A DNA stretch of 64,000 nucleotides from Apiosordaria backusii (GCA_030549205.1 JAUKTV010000002.1:992001-1056000), one strand, 5' to 3'; counted from the stretch's first letter, positions 22,101 to 32,597 are shown. Program-made: numbers and translations. The notes: generated by a model from the letters alone, not told the origin.

Positions 22101-22774
22101 CGCCGAGAAACAGCTCATCTTCCTCATGACCGATCGGCCCCGGCCCTTAGGAAAGCAAACAAGTGTCAAGCTTTCAGCCCCAAGTCTTCGCCGAAACATC
22201 TTCTTGAAAACACCATCTCCCCCAGACTTGAGAGAGAGCTGACATCTTTCACGTCAGCCGAGGCGATCAATGAGATCGGTTGCGCTGTCACTTGTGATAT
22301 CACTGGCCCAAAATGCTTAACTTGTCTCCAGGCAGTCTACCAGTCTTCTAGACGTATCACGTTGATGGATTCCTCCCCAGTGATCCGCCACGTGAATACA
22401 CGGTAGGATAGAAGAGGCAGGCGGCCACTCAGCTTGGTTAAAAGTATGAGGCGTGCCTTGGCGCCCTTTACCACCTGTCCATTCAGGCAGGTCGGCCGCC
22501 CAACGTGCTAGTGTCCCCAGCCAATCAGCACTCACAATACCCCTGAGCTGCCCCTGAATTGGGTCACGATAACTGGTGCAACGGCAACCATGTCCGCCTT
22601 ATGTGGTAGTTGTCTTGTTTATCAAATCAATCTAACTCCATATCGCACGTGCAGTACAGAGCGACATGCAGCTTATAACCACGATATGATCGCCTGCAAC
22701 GTTCTTGTCCTGTTCTCTGCAGCTTGGCTCGGTCCCGATCCGCACGTACAAGCCCGACGACGACGACGACCACG
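19195..22774. other. Long gene-poor region between divergent genes
   Basis: About 3.6 kb with no recognisable protein on either strand, no tRNA and no 5S rRNA seen. Base composition is ordinary (not RIPed). Open frames such as 20338-20700 (+) and 20710-21210 (-) have no motif or splice-supported continuation. It may hold long 5' leaders, regulatory DNA or a non-coding RNA; the sequence alone does not decide. Confidence 0.45.
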
Positions 22775-24751
22775 ATGAAGGCCTCGCCAACAGCTCTCGG
22801 CATTTTTGCCATTGCCAGCCTTCAGTCCCTGGCGTCCGCCCTGACAATCGCCGAGATCAACGGCAACAAGTACATCTCACCATACGCTGGGCAGACCGTC
22901 ACCAACGTCACAGGTCTCCTCATCGCCAAGGGCCCCAACGGAGTCTTTATTCGGTCAACAACTCCGGACAAGGACATCGCCACCTCCGAGGCCATCTACG
23001 TCTTTGACCGCAATGTGGGAGCCAATCTGACCGTGGGAGACATCATCTCGTTGGACGCCAATGTCCTCGAGTATCGGTCAAATACTGCCTACCTCTACCT
23101 CACCGAACTGTCTACTCCTAAGAATGTTCAGGTGCTGTCGAGCGGGAACAAGGTGAAGGCCTTGGTAATCGGGAAGGACACTGTTGATCCTCCCAACGTT
23201 CAGTACAGCTCTCTGGACGGTGGTGATATTTACAATGTTCCCAACGGAGTGGCCAACATCTCCGAGGTGAACCCTGTGCTGCAGCCCAAGAAGTTTGGAT
23301 TGGATTTCTGGGAGAGCTTGAGTGGAGAGTTGGTCACTGTCCGGAAGCCGAGTGTGATCAAGCAGCCCAACAACTATGGCGATACCTGGGTCGTGGGTGA
23401 CTGGAAGGCTACGGGGAAGAACAAGCAAGGCGGCATCACCATGACTGACAAGGGTCAGTACCAGTTTCTTTTCTTCCAACATTTTTGTGATTACTAATAA
23501 AAGCAATTTACCTGTAGATTCTAACCCAGAGGCTATCGTCATTGGCTCCCCTCTTGACGGCACCAAGAATCCCAACACAAGCAAGATGGGCGATGAGCTC
23601 GAGGAGATCACTGGTGTCGTACAGCATGCCTTTGGTTTCTACTCCATCCTCCCTCTCACTGCCGTCACAGTGAAAAAGCCATCCAAGGGTGCCGCTGCCC
23701 AGAAGCCCACCAGCCTTGAGAGTAAGGGTCAGTGCAAGGCCATCACTCTCGGCAGCTACAACGTCGAGAACTTGTCTCCCTCGTCCGCTCATCTGCCCCT
23801 CGTTGCTGGCCACATTGTCACCTACCTCAAGTCCCCCGACTTTCTTTTCCTGCAAGAAGTCCAGGACAACTCAGGCCCCACCAACAATGATGGCATCACT
23901 TCGGCCAATCTCACCCTCTCTGCTCTCGCTGCCAGCATTAAAGCCGCTGGTGGTCCTGCTTATGAGTTCGCCGAGGTAGCTCCCTCCACCCCCAACCTCG
24001 ACGGTGGCCAACCAGGTGGTAATATTCGTCCCGCCTACCTCTACAACCCAGCCATCATCTCTCTCTACAAGCCCAACCAAGGTCAGGGAGACGATGCTAC
24101 ATCTGTTGTGAAGGGCTCTGGAAAGAACGCCTCCCCATCTCTGTCGTTTAACCCAGGCCGCATTGAGCCTGCCAACCCAGCCTGGACCGCCTCCCGCAAG
24201 CCCGTGGTCGGTGCCTGGCTTGCCAAAGGTGCCACCAAGCCCTTTTACACTGTCAACGTCCACTTTGGCAGCAAGGGAGGCGGTTCCAGCCTTCACGGTG
24301 ACCGTCGCCCTCCTATCAACGGCGGTGTCGCGGACAGAATTGCCCAGGCCAATGTGACTGCTGTAAGTTCACCACTCCCCCATTCTATCCCTTCTGTTCA
24401 CTGACACTCTTACAGACCTTCATCTCCCAAATCCTCAAGGAAGACCCCAAGGCAGCCGTCATCTCAGCCGGTGACTTCAACGAGTTCTCCTTTGTCCAGC
24501 CCATGAAGACTTTTGCCCAGATCAGCAAGATGAAGGACCTGGACGAGGTGGCCAACATCAAGCCCACGGAGCGGTACACCTATGCCTTTGACATGAACGC
24601 CCAGGCTCTTGACCACATGTTTGTCAGTCCGTCGCTGGCTGCCAGCAGCAAGAGTGGCTTTGAGCACATTCATGTCAACACCTGGGGTTCCTACTCGGAG
24701 ATGGTGTCGGATCATGACCCTAGTGTGGCGTTGTTTGATCTCTGTGGGTGA
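22775..24751 (+). CDS. Secreted endonuclease/exonuclease/phosphatase-fold nuclease with N-terminal OB-like domain
   Basis: Exons 22775-23453, 23518-24362 and 24416-24751 (introns 64 and 53 bp) give 619 aa. Residues 1-22 are a signal peptide (MKASPTALGIFAIASLQSLASA). Residues about 25-290 resemble the OB-fold-type region of bacterial extracellular nucleases (YISPYAGQTVTNVTGLLIAK). The catalytic EEP domain follows with its metal and catalytic signatures: Asn308 in SYNVENL, Glu340 in FLQEVQD, Asp528/Asn530 in SAGDFNEF, DHMF at 574-577, and Asp607-His608 in SDHDPSVAL. The complete set supports an active Mg2+-dependent extracellular nuclease or phosphodiesterase, perhaps for phosphate or nucleotide scavenging. 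An in-frame ATG 51 bp upstream (22724) would add an Arg/Thr-rich leader and spoil the signal peptide, so 22775 is preferred. Confidence 0.9.
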
Positions 24752-25379
24752 GATGATGAAAAGAGGATAGGAGTGTAAGAGTACCTAGGTATGATCTGCA
24801 TCAAGGCTTGTAATATACTATCTTAAGAGCAATTATGAATCAGATAATTACTGACTGTATGACAAATGATAATAATTCCGTGACAATTGTCCATGAACCT
24901 GTGACAAATGTCTCGAGCTCAGGGGTCCTTCTGAATGTGCTACCTCCACGTGATATTCACGTGACACAGCCATCTCCAACTTCCTCTACACGACAGGCAT
25001 TCGTCCACATGCCGTTTTCAAACATGGACATTGGCAAATTCCATGTTGTTTTATTAAACTTCACGGAAGGGATGAAATTACGACATTCCTATCGGCGCGC
25101 ACGGCATCGGCCTCCTGCCGCGAGACAACAACGGGCCAGTTGGAACTTGCCAAGCAAAGCCTCCCCGCTCCATCTCGGCCGGCCCGATTTGCCTGCATGT
25201 GCAGCATCTCCACTCTCGAAACATCATCATCCACTTCGTGTTGGGAACTTTCATCCCCATAGGAGCGGTGATGAATAATGGAAATTCTGGTCAAAACTGC
25301 TCAAAACAACTTGTTCTCTTCTTTGTTCATCTCACTCAACAAAAATCACCAAAAATAACCACCAGAATTCACAGTAACA
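24752..25379. other. Intergenic
   Basis: No gene. Two close copies of TGACAAATG (about 24859 and 24902) and a short A-rich leader before the next ATG. Confidence 0.55.
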
Positions 25380-26658
25380 ATGGCAGGAATCGCTCTCCTC
25401 GGCGCAGGCATCTTTGCCCGTTATGGTATGTTTCTCCGTCTTTGTCTTTAATTATATAATGCCCTACAATACCCATTTCACCTCCCTTACTTACGTCATT
25501 GCCTCCATTCCCATCTTCTCACCACCATCACCATCACCATCCCAATACCACAGTGTAGGTACCTTACTAACAAACGCAGAACACCTCCCCGCCATCCTCG
25601 CCTCTCCAGACTTGCTCTCCCTCAAAGCAGTCTACTCCCGCTCCCAAACCTCGGCCACAGCCCTAGCCGACTCCCTGCCCGCCAACACGCCCAAACCAGA
25701 CATTTACTTCGACTCCCCCTCCGAGCCCGGCCGCAGCCTCGCTGACCTCCTCAAGAGGGAGGATATCCTCGCTGTTGACGTCGCGTTGCCTATTCTCGCC
25801 CAGGCGGAGGTGATCAAGGACGCGCTCAAGGCGGGGAAGCATGTCCTGAGTGAGAAACCCGTTGCGGCGGATGTGAAAGCGGCAAGGGGGTTGATTGAGT
25901 GGTACAACACAGGGTTGGGAGGTGAGAAAAAGCCGCTGTGGGGGGTGGCGGAGAATTTTCGGTACATGAAGAGCTTGGTGTTTGCTGGGGAGGAGGTGAA
26001 GAGGATTGGGGGGAAGGTGCTGAGTTTTAAGCTGGAGAAGTTTGGGTGGGTGGCGGAGGATAACAAGTATTTTAATACTGAGTGTGAGTTTCAGGTTCTT
26101 TCTTTAGGGTGGGTGGGTGTCGAGATGGTGACTGACAAAAACAACACAGGGCGCAAGGTTCCTGATTACCAGGGCGGGTTTTTGCTGGATGGTGGAGTGC
26201 ATTTCGTTGCTGCTCTGAGGTATTTGCTTGGGGCTTCTGGACAGGAGCTGAGCAAGCTGGTGGCTTATACTGCGCTCTTGGAGGAGAGGCTGCAGCCTTT
26301 GGACACGATTCACGGTGTTGCTGTCACCAAGCAGGGCGTCAATGGCTCGGTGGTGATCTCTTTTGGCACCGAGTTCAAGAACGGCACTGACGTGGAGATT
26401 ATTACCACGAATGGAACTGTCAGTTGGAACCCGACTGAGGTCAAGACTGTGACCAAGGACGGAGAGAGCAAGAAGGATTTCGAGCACAGTTCTGGTGTGG
26501 GAGCCGAGTTGGCTGTGTTTGGGCAGGCCATTCAGGCAGGCACTGGGAAGGTGGATGGTCTGCAGACTCCCGAGGAGGCACTCAGGGATTTGGAGATTTT
26601 GGAGGGGTTGTTAGAGTCTGGGGCTGGGGGCGCCAAGGTGAAGGATGTTGCGGTTTAA
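25380..26658 (+). CDS. Gfo/Idh/MocA-family NAD(P)-dependent oxidoreductase
   Basis: Exons 25380-25425, 25580-26083 and 26150-26658 give 352 aa. The first exon is only 46 nt and encodes the Rossmann nucleotide-binding start (MAGIALLGAGIFARY); the 154-bp intron after it is the longest seen in this window and ends with TTACTAACAAACGCAG. The family signature EKPVA lies at residues 107-111 and the C-terminal domain shows WRKVPDYQGGFLLDGGVHF across the last junction (66-bp intron). The family oxidises or reduces sugars, inositols and trans-dihydrodiols; fungal members of this type resemble dimeric dihydrodiol or D-xylose dehydrogenases, but the substrate cannot be set. Cytosolic. Reading straight from 25414 would miss the GxGxxG-like motif, which is why the tiny exon is needed. 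Confidence 0.9.
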
Positions 26659-26822
26659 AAGCTGATGGGCCATTATTGAGAGATAACTACCCCTACCTAC
26701 GTCTGATACTACCTTGCGGTCTGGTACCAAGACACCTTCCTCCGCCTTGTCATCGTCTCTTTGCTTTCCTTTGCCCTAGCAGGCATAATAACTCCACCAA
26801 CCACTACCCCCGGGCTCTCTTA

Positions 26823-27311
26823 TCACCCAGCAAGGTAGCATGAACAGGCACTGCGGGCCCTCGAGAGATTGTTGCTGCATGCTGAGAGAATGGCCGACGA
26901 TACCGAGCTTGGCAGGATCTGGCGTCTCACGATGGTGGTGGGGACGACGGCACTGCCATGAATCCATGTTAGATCGATCACTCTAGTAGCTAGGCAGGCA
27001 AGACAAAAGGTGGAAACCCACGTAGTTGTGAGGGTACGGGTGGTCAGGACGGACGTGGTGGTCCTAGTGGCGACGACAGTTGTCCTAGCTGTTCGAGTTT
27101 GGACGGCAGGGGTGAGCAATGTGAAGCAGAATGCTCGACCGGTGGCTGTTTGGTAGTTGACGATGCGGTTACGGCATTCGTCAAATGTGCATGCTGCTTG
27201 ATGTCAGAATCTAATCGTATAGGGGGTGACAACTGGAAACATGGGGAAATTACTTTGAGATGCTGCCAAGGCAAAGAGCAAAGTGCTGATCAGGAACGAA
27301 AAGAGCTTCAT
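26823..27311 (-). CDS. Small secreted Cys-containing protein (119 aa)
   Basis: Three exons: 27311-27254, 27193-27022 and 26952-26823, introns 60 and 69 bp; lengths sum to 360 nt. Residues 1-18 are a strong signal peptide (MKLFSFLISTLLFALAAS). The mature protein starts with QTCTFDECRNRIV, has a Thr/Val/Arg-rich middle (repeated TxTxxVxTxT) and ends with ACSNNLSRARSACSCYLAG. That C-terminus, with its 'SSACSC' ending, recurs in small secreted proteins of Sordariales. The second intron is a multiple of three and has no stop, so its retention would give a 142-aa form. No function is known; a cell-wall or effector-like role is inference. It lies tail-to-tail with the upstream oxidoreductase gene and does not appear as a simple long ORF. 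Confidence 0.72.
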
Positions 27312-27684
27312 TTTGGACAAGATGTGTGTTTGTTTGGAAGCGATCACTGTTTGTTCTTCAAGTCCTGCGGATAATTCCACTGTAGGCACCACGCCGGGGA
27401 CAAGTTACGTCTACCTTATATACCTATCGACCCATTGGATTCCATGAAAACATTCTGTTACAAAGGTTGTAAGCAATGATGTGCACTCGGCCGAGTGCAT
27501 TCCAATCTGAGATAGACGACTGAAACATCGCACTCCGATGCCGCGGAAATCAACGATTGCCGTTTGTCAAGATGACTTAGTCCGACGTCAAATTGGGAAA
27601 GCGATCACCGTTTTACGAGAAGATTGCCGAGAGAGTACATCTCCAGAATTTCAGCGGATAGACAACGTGGTAGCACGTCACCTT
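27312..27684. other. Intergenic between tandem minus-strand genes
   Basis: Promoter of the small secreted protein, including a TATATA-containing segment near 27417, and the 3' end of the next gene. Nothing else seen. Confidence 0.55.
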
Positions 27685-28677
27685 TCATACATGAGGTATA
27701 TACATCGACCAGCGCACATTCGTGTAAGCTGTGGCATCAATGTCTCGCAACTCCAGAAACGCGGCAACAATCAAGTATATCCTAGCTACACCATACAGCA
27801 AAGCAACCAACGCAATAGTCCAAAACTCCCATGCGAGCGGCAGAGTGGCCGCCGGTTCCCGCGTTTCTTTAGGCCTCAGCTCCTCGGCTCTGGCTTGTTC
27901 AAAATCTGGCAGAGAAGACCTGTCTGTCATCCAAAGATAAATCCACTTCCACCGTCCTAGGCGTATCCAAGACACCGCGGTTTGGAGAACCCAAAAGGCT
28001 GCTGTGACGCCGAACAGGATTAGGCTTGAGGCTCTCCAGAGCACCTTGTCGGTCGTAGTTGGGAAAGAGAAGTTCCACCCTGCCACATGAACAGCAGTGA
28101 ACAAGAGAGTTGCAAAGCAGAGGAAGTATTCTTGTGCACCATAAGGGTTCATGGGGAAACGGTCGTTAGGGATGCGCTGGATCGGCCGCTCAGGTGGGAT
28201 CACTGGCATTTTCATGAACGGCTGGACATTAAGCGCCCAGCCCGGCCCATTTTCGTCAATGAAATCTAGTGGTGTTGTTCTCCACGGTCGATCGCCCGTA
28301 ATATCGCCGATCGTTGTCGTTGTCGTAAGCTTTATCGGTGTTCTGACATCGGCAGGCTTGTGAAGCCGAGCGTAAGCAGTCATCAGAGAGCACACCACAA
28401 TGCCCAATGTGTTCAGCTCCAGTGTGGTGATTGCGAGGCGCTGCCCTGCGCGCCCAACTGCATGTAGAATGGTGTATCCTACTTGAAAGGACGTGATAAG
28501 GCGTGCAAATCGGTCCTGTTTTGACTTGTCCCAGATCTCGTCGACGTCGGTTTCGGGATAGGGGATGTGATGGTTGACGACCAGCCAGTGTAGTTGCTTG
28601 GCGTTTAAGGGAAAGGGGACACTGTGTGGTGTCTCAAGAACGAAGCTCCCCATATCGGCAAAGAAGGCCATTCTCAT
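27685..28677 (-). CDS. Fungal multi-pass membrane protein of unknown function
   Basis: A 330-codon open frame. Hydrophobic spans at about residues 88-106, 181-202, 214-235 and 285-310 predict four membrane helices. It belongs to a large Pezizomycotina family recognised by FFADMGSFVLE near the N-terminus, a QLHWLVVNHHIPYP block, DKSKQDRFARLITSFQVGYTI and TTLELNTLGIVVCS. These proteins are plasma-membrane-type with no assigned function. The true start may lie upstream: the frame before 28677 stays open and reads RHSVHDFHSS, matching the family's usual lead-in, until a TAG near 28737, so an unrecognised 5' exon is likely. Divergent from the hydrolase at 29202. Confidence 0.8.
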   Translation of the reverse strand: MRMAFFADMGSFVLETPHSVPFPLNAKQLHWLVVNHHIPYPETDVDEIWDKSKQDRFARLITSFQVGYTILHAVGRAGQRLAITTLELNTLGIVVCSLMTAYARLHKPADVRTPIKLTTTTTIGDITGDRPWRTTPLDFIDENGPGWALNVQPFMKMPVIPPERPIQRIPNDRFPMNPYGAQEYFLCFATLLFTAVHVAGWNFSFPTTTDKVLWRASSLILFGVTAAFWVLQTAVSWIRLGRWKWIYLWMTDRSSLPDFEQARAEELRPKETREPAATLPLAWEFWTIALVALLYGVARIYLIVAAFLELRDIDATAYTNVRWSMYIPHV

Positions 28678-29201
28678 GGTCCACTGGGGGTAACCAGAGC
28701 TGTGAAAGTCATGGACGGAGTGGCGGGCCCTACTCTACTGCCCGGCGGCATAGGTATGTGAGAACAATCTCTGGTGCCAGAATAGCTAGAAGTATCTATA
28801 GGACCCTACGGCGGAAGAGAATGTATTGTAACCGCCCAATCTTCTTGGGTCTTTGTTTGAGCTGTGCCGCCAGCTGCATCTGCAGTTGGTTTGGGTGATC
28901 AGAGGCCCCTTGCCAGCTGGCCCGTGCAGTTACCACACACATCGAGTGACGAGCTTTATCACGAGCCTGGAGCTGAGCTTTTCTTCTTCCCCCACTGAAC
29001 CTTTCTGGAGGGCACTGGGATTCTCAATTTTTGCACCCCAAATCATCGATATTCCACAATTTATCATTCTTGCACTGAAGTTCCGGACTTCCTTCCTGAA
29101 CCTTGCTCAGAGCGGTGTGGCAGAGGTGCGTCGTTGTTGTGCCATGTGTGCCGTCTCGTCTAAAACCGCCAGCTGAACCAGGCAACACACCATCGCCTTC
29201 G
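28678..29201. other. Divergent promoter region
   Basis: About 520 bp between two divergent genes. It may contain an extra 5' exon of the minus-strand membrane protein. No other gene. Confidence 0.5.
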
Positions 29202-30413
29202 ATGTCTCTCCTTTCAGTTTTGTCCTCGGCAATTTACATCCTCGGAGTCTGCATTGCGGGCTACTTTGTCTCCCTCGGCATTCTTGCCATCCCGTTCTTT
29301 CAGAATCAAGTCATTTACTTGCACAGCGTGACTCTTACCTGGTTCCAGGACATCACCATCCCGGAGCAATGGGGTTTTTTGCACAATCAGGTGTCCCCAT
29401 TTACGCTCAGGACCGCAGACAGAGTGACGCTACAGGCTTGGCACATTCTCCCACTTGACCTCTACCACCAGCACGAAGAGGAACTCGTCAAAGAATTAGA
29501 AGGACACACTACCGACATTACTCAACGTCTTGGGTTTCAACTGCTACGTGACGATCCTGGGTCGCTTTTGGTTCTTTACCTCCATGGGGCCGCAGGTACG
29601 CTGGGTTCTGGTTGGAGACCACCAAGTTACCGGGCCATGTCAGCGGGTGCTCCAGGTCGGATTCATACCGTCGCTCTTGATTATCGTGGTTTCGGAGTCA
29701 GTGATGGCTCTCCATCTGAGGAAGGTCTCCTGATTGATGCTCTTACTTTGGTTGACTGGGCTCTCAAGGAAGCCGGCATTCCTCCTTCACGCATCGTTAT
29801 CTTTGGCCAGTCAATAGGTACAGCCGTGGGGGCCTCCCTCCTCCGCCATCTAGCTGCGCGGCCAGACCCGATTCTATTCGCCGGCGCCGTTTTTGTTGCC
29901 CCTTTTGCCGACGTGGAACTACTCACGGCATCATATCGTGTGGCCGGCACAATTCCCCTGTTGGGTCCGTTGGCTCCCTTCCCTCGACTGCTTGCCTTCT
30001 TCAACAAATTCATCGTCAGCAAGTGGCCTAGCAAAGACAATCTTGCCGCTTTCGTTCGCCATTGCGAGGAGATGCCAGGCGATCAACAAAAATATCACAT
30101 CACCATCATCCATGCGCAAGATGACTACGACATTCCCTGGTCCCATAGCGACCAGATGTTTTGGCACGCGGTCAGCGCCACAAGGCCTGGGGGTATCACT
30201 TTCGAGGAACTTGAAGAAGAGAAGGAGCAAACCAAAAAGTCATTGGGTCCAGCAGGTTGGGTCGTTGAGCACCAAACATCAAAGGGCTTGATTAGGGAAG
30301 AGATTGCCAAATGGGGGTTGCATGACCGCATCATGTCTTATCCGATCGTGAGCTTGGCTGTGTTGCGGGCATTTCAGAGTCGGGGAAAACTTGAGCCTGA
30401 TTCGGAAGCTTGA
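29202..30413 (+). CDS. Alpha/beta hydrolase, ABHD12-like membrane-anchored
   Basis: A 403-residue, intronless protein. Residues about 8-32 form an N-terminal membrane anchor (IYILGVCIAGYFVSLGILAI). The alpha/beta-hydrolase core follows: LVLYLHGAAGTLGS (oxyanion region, about 123-136), LDYRGFGVSDGSPSEEG, the nucleophile elbow GQSIG with Ser204, a candidate acid in HAQDDYDIPW (Asp307-310) and the candidate catalytic His374 in WGLHDRIMSYP. This order and the DYRGFGxSxGxPxExG motif are those of ABHD12/ABHD13-type serine hydrolases, which act on lysophospholipids or monoacylglycerols at ER or plasma membranes. The start at 29202 places the anchor at the very N-terminus; an extension from 29103 is not needed. 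Substrate not determinable. Confidence 0.9.
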   Translation: MSLLSVLSSAIYILGVCIAGYFVSLGILAIPFFQNQVIYLHSVTLTWFQDITIPEQWGFLHNQVSPFTLRTADRVTLQAWHILPLDLYHQHEEELVKELEGHTTDITQRLGFQLLRDDPGSLLVLYLHGAAGTLGSGWRPPSYRAMSAGAPGRIHTVALDYRGFGVSDGSPSEEGLLIDALTLVDWALKEAGIPPSRIVIFGQSIGTAVGASLLRHLAARPDPILFAGAVFVAPFADVELLTASYRVAGTIPLLGPLAPFPRLLAFFNKFIVSKWPSKDNLAAFVRHCEEMPGDQQKYHITIIHAQDDYDIPWSHSDQMFWHAVSATRPGGITFEELEEEKEQTKKSLGPAGWVVEHQTSKGLIREEIAKWGLHDRIMSYPIVSLAVLRAFQSRGKLEPDSEA

Positions 30414-31142
30414 TCATTGGCCCAAGATAGGGGAGGCTTGATCCATTAGGCTAAGCTGTTCAACAAAGAAAACACAATGCCTTGTAATGATTGTCGATGA
30501 ATAGACTTTGAAGCCACCAGCAACGGCCCAACGGGATTAAGATATGTAGCGCACGCTCCAGTCTCTGTCATTTTACCTGGGGACCTTTCGCTTTACTACT
30601 GCAGACGACTTATGGATACTTCTTGACTTCGTGGCCGCAGAATGCCAGTTGGGTTACTTCCAAATAGCACGTTTGAATGGTGATAATTTCCAGTGCTATG
30701 TGTAAGTATCGGGTTCACATGTTGTAAGGTTTGATGGCCTGTCTCTGTGCCTTAGTGTGGCGATCAAACAGAGCCAGTGATCCTCTGCCAGCCATTACGG
30801 ACATAGGTAAGGTGATCAGAGGCGATTGGTGGAGAAATGGCGCACGCTCTAGATGATACTATCGCCGATGGTGCTTTGTCTAGTTTTATTTCAAGAACAA
30901 TCCTCTTTGTCAAAAACGTGGGAAACCTTGGCAGCATTGTTCTAAATATGTAAATCTTTGTTGATACGCCATCTCTACCTACCTACTATTCGCCCCTCTC
31001 ACAAAGTATTAGGCTCATGTCATTGTCTTGGCACCATCACTTGATACATACCTATAACAAGAGAGGTCTCCCCAGGCCATGTCCAATGGATCAGGTTTGT
31101 GATCCTCGCAATTTTCAACCAACTTATACACACACGATAATC
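30414..31142. other. Intergenic, promoter of the AA11 gene
   Basis: No gene. CTACCTACCTACT motif near 30976 and a pyrimidine-rich leader before the AA11 ATG. Confidence 0.55.
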
Positions 31143-32597
31143 ATGTATTCTGCAGCTTTTCTAGCTACGGCCCTGACTGCCCAGGCGGTTAGCGCCCATC
31201 TGATCATGAACACGCCTACCCCCTACAACTACCATGGGACTAGTCCTCTGGTTCAAGTCGACCCTCTCGGAGCGCTGCCCTTCCCATGCCAAGGGAATAC
31301 TGATGTTGTCGAGGTTACTTCCATGCAGGCCGGCACGGAACAACTCGTCCAGTTCACCGGCGGGGCTCAGCATGGTGGCGGCTCCTGTCAGTTCAGCGTC
31401 ACCTACGACTTCCCTCCTCCGGCTGACAAGTCGAAGTGGAAGACAATCTACACTCTCATCGGAGGCTGCCCCGTCTCCGCGGCAGGCAACTTGCCCGCTG
31501 CCCAACCCGACCAAGACGGACGTGCTGACTCTCCTCAGTGCGGTAACGACTCCGGAGTCGAATGTGTCAGGCAGTTCAACGTTCCTATCCCCAAGAATAT
31601 GCCAAACGGGAACGCCACCTTTGCTTGGACTTGGTACAACAAGATCGGCAACCGTGAGGTCTACATGAACTGCGCGCCTGTTCAGATCAGTGGTGGATCC
31701 GACGATACGGCCTTTTTCGACTCACTTCCTCAGATGTTCGTTGCCAATATTCCTGGCGAGTGTACCACCAACAATGGTGTTCTCAACATTCCCAACCCTG
31801 GTAGGTTTGGCAAGGTTCTTGAGCAACCTGCTCCCAACAGCGAGGGGACTTGCGAGAAGGCAGCTGGTATTCCTTCCTTCGAGGGTGATACCGGTGCTGC
31901 TCCTGCTCCTACCCAAGGTCAGTCCTCTACTTTGATCACTTCTACTCGCTCTTCTTCTCCTTCTTCCGAGCAGCCTATTATAACCGCCACTCCTACTCCT
32001 TCTGAGACACCCGTTGTGGTCGTCCCCACCGGGAACCCTAGTGTCGTCATTCCAGACCTCACCGGTGTTCCTTGCTCTCCAGATGGTAGCCTCTTTTGCT
32101 TCTCTCCATTGGAGTTTGGTATTTGTAACGGCGGTATCGCCACCCCTCAGCCAGTCGCTCCCGGCACTACCTGCTCCTTCGGTACCCCCGTCAACAAGAG
32201 GAGTGTCAAGTATGTCTCCAAGGTCGTCGTTCTGGGCCCTAGGCAGATCACGGCCATTACCCCCATTGAGGATAAGCCTACCAAGATCAGCGCCATCACT
32301 CCCATCGATGATAAGCCTACTAAGATTAGCGCTATCACTCCCATCGATGAGCCTACCAAGCTTACCACTATCATTCCCATTGAGCCCACTAGTAGACTCA
32401 CGACGATCATTCCCATCGACCCTACTACTGAGCTTCCTTCCAGGGGCGGCTCTCTGCCTACTCCGGCGCCTGTCCCTGCCCCGGCCCCAGCCCCTGTCAA
32501 GGGAACTCCTTGCAACAAGGTCGGGAGCTTTTGCTTTTGTAAGGTTGCAGGCAAGGTAATTCCCCAGCTTGTTCCGATGGGAGCTATCTGTACTTAA
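31143..32597 (+). CDS. AA11-type lytic polysaccharide monooxygenase with two C-terminal Cys modules
   Basis: 484 aa, no intron. Signal peptide 1-18 (cut VSA-HLIM) leaves His19 as the N-terminal residue of the mature enzyme. With His77 in GGAQHGGGSC it forms the copper 'histidine brace'; WTWYNKIGNREVYMNCAP carries the conserved axial-Tyr region. These are AA11 features; characterised AA11 enzymes cleave chitin oxidatively. The catalytic domain ends near residue 240. A Ser/Thr/Pro linker leads to a first Cys module (GVPCSPDGSLFCFSPLEFG), then a degenerate 12-13-residue repeat block, then a second Cys module (GTPCNKVGSFCFCKVAG). The first module resembles X278-type modules known from AA11 and chitinases, presumed chitin-binding. 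Likely roles: chitin recycling or mycoparasitism. Start chosen by the signal peptide; an upstream frame from 31017 is UTR. Confidence 0.9.
   Translation: MYSAAFLATALTAQAVSAHLIMNTPTPYNYHGTSPLVQVDPLGALPFPCQGNTDVVEVTSMQAGTEQLVQFTGGAQHGGGSCQFSVTYDFPPPADKSKWKTIYTLIGGCPVSAAGNLPAAQPDQDGRADSPQCGNDSGVECVRQFNVPIPKNMPNGNATFAWTWYNKIGNREVYMNCAPVQISGGSDDTAFFDSLPQMFVANIPGECTTNNGVLNIPNPGRFGKVLEQPAPNSEGTCEKAAGIPSFEGDTGAAPAPTQGQSSTLITSTRSSSPSSEQPIITATPTPSETPVVVVPTGNPSVVIPDLTGVPCSPDGSLFCFSPLEFGICNGGIATPQPVAPGTTCSFGTPVNKRSVKYVSKVVVLGPRQITAITPIEDKPTKISAITPIDDKPTKISAITPIDEPTKLTTIIPIEPTSRLTTIIPIDPTTELPSRGGSLPTPAPVPAPAPAPVKGTPCNKVGSFCFCKVAGKVIPQLVPMGAICT
32256..32430 (+). repeat. Coding tandem repeat (12-13 codons) in the AA11 linker
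   Basis: Five degenerate units encoding ITPIEDKPTKISA, ITPIDDKPTKISA, ITPIDEPTKLTT, IIPIEPTSRLTT and IIPIDPTTEL. The first two are near-identical 39-nt units, later ones have lost one codon, consistent with unequal crossing-over. Confidence 0.85.
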
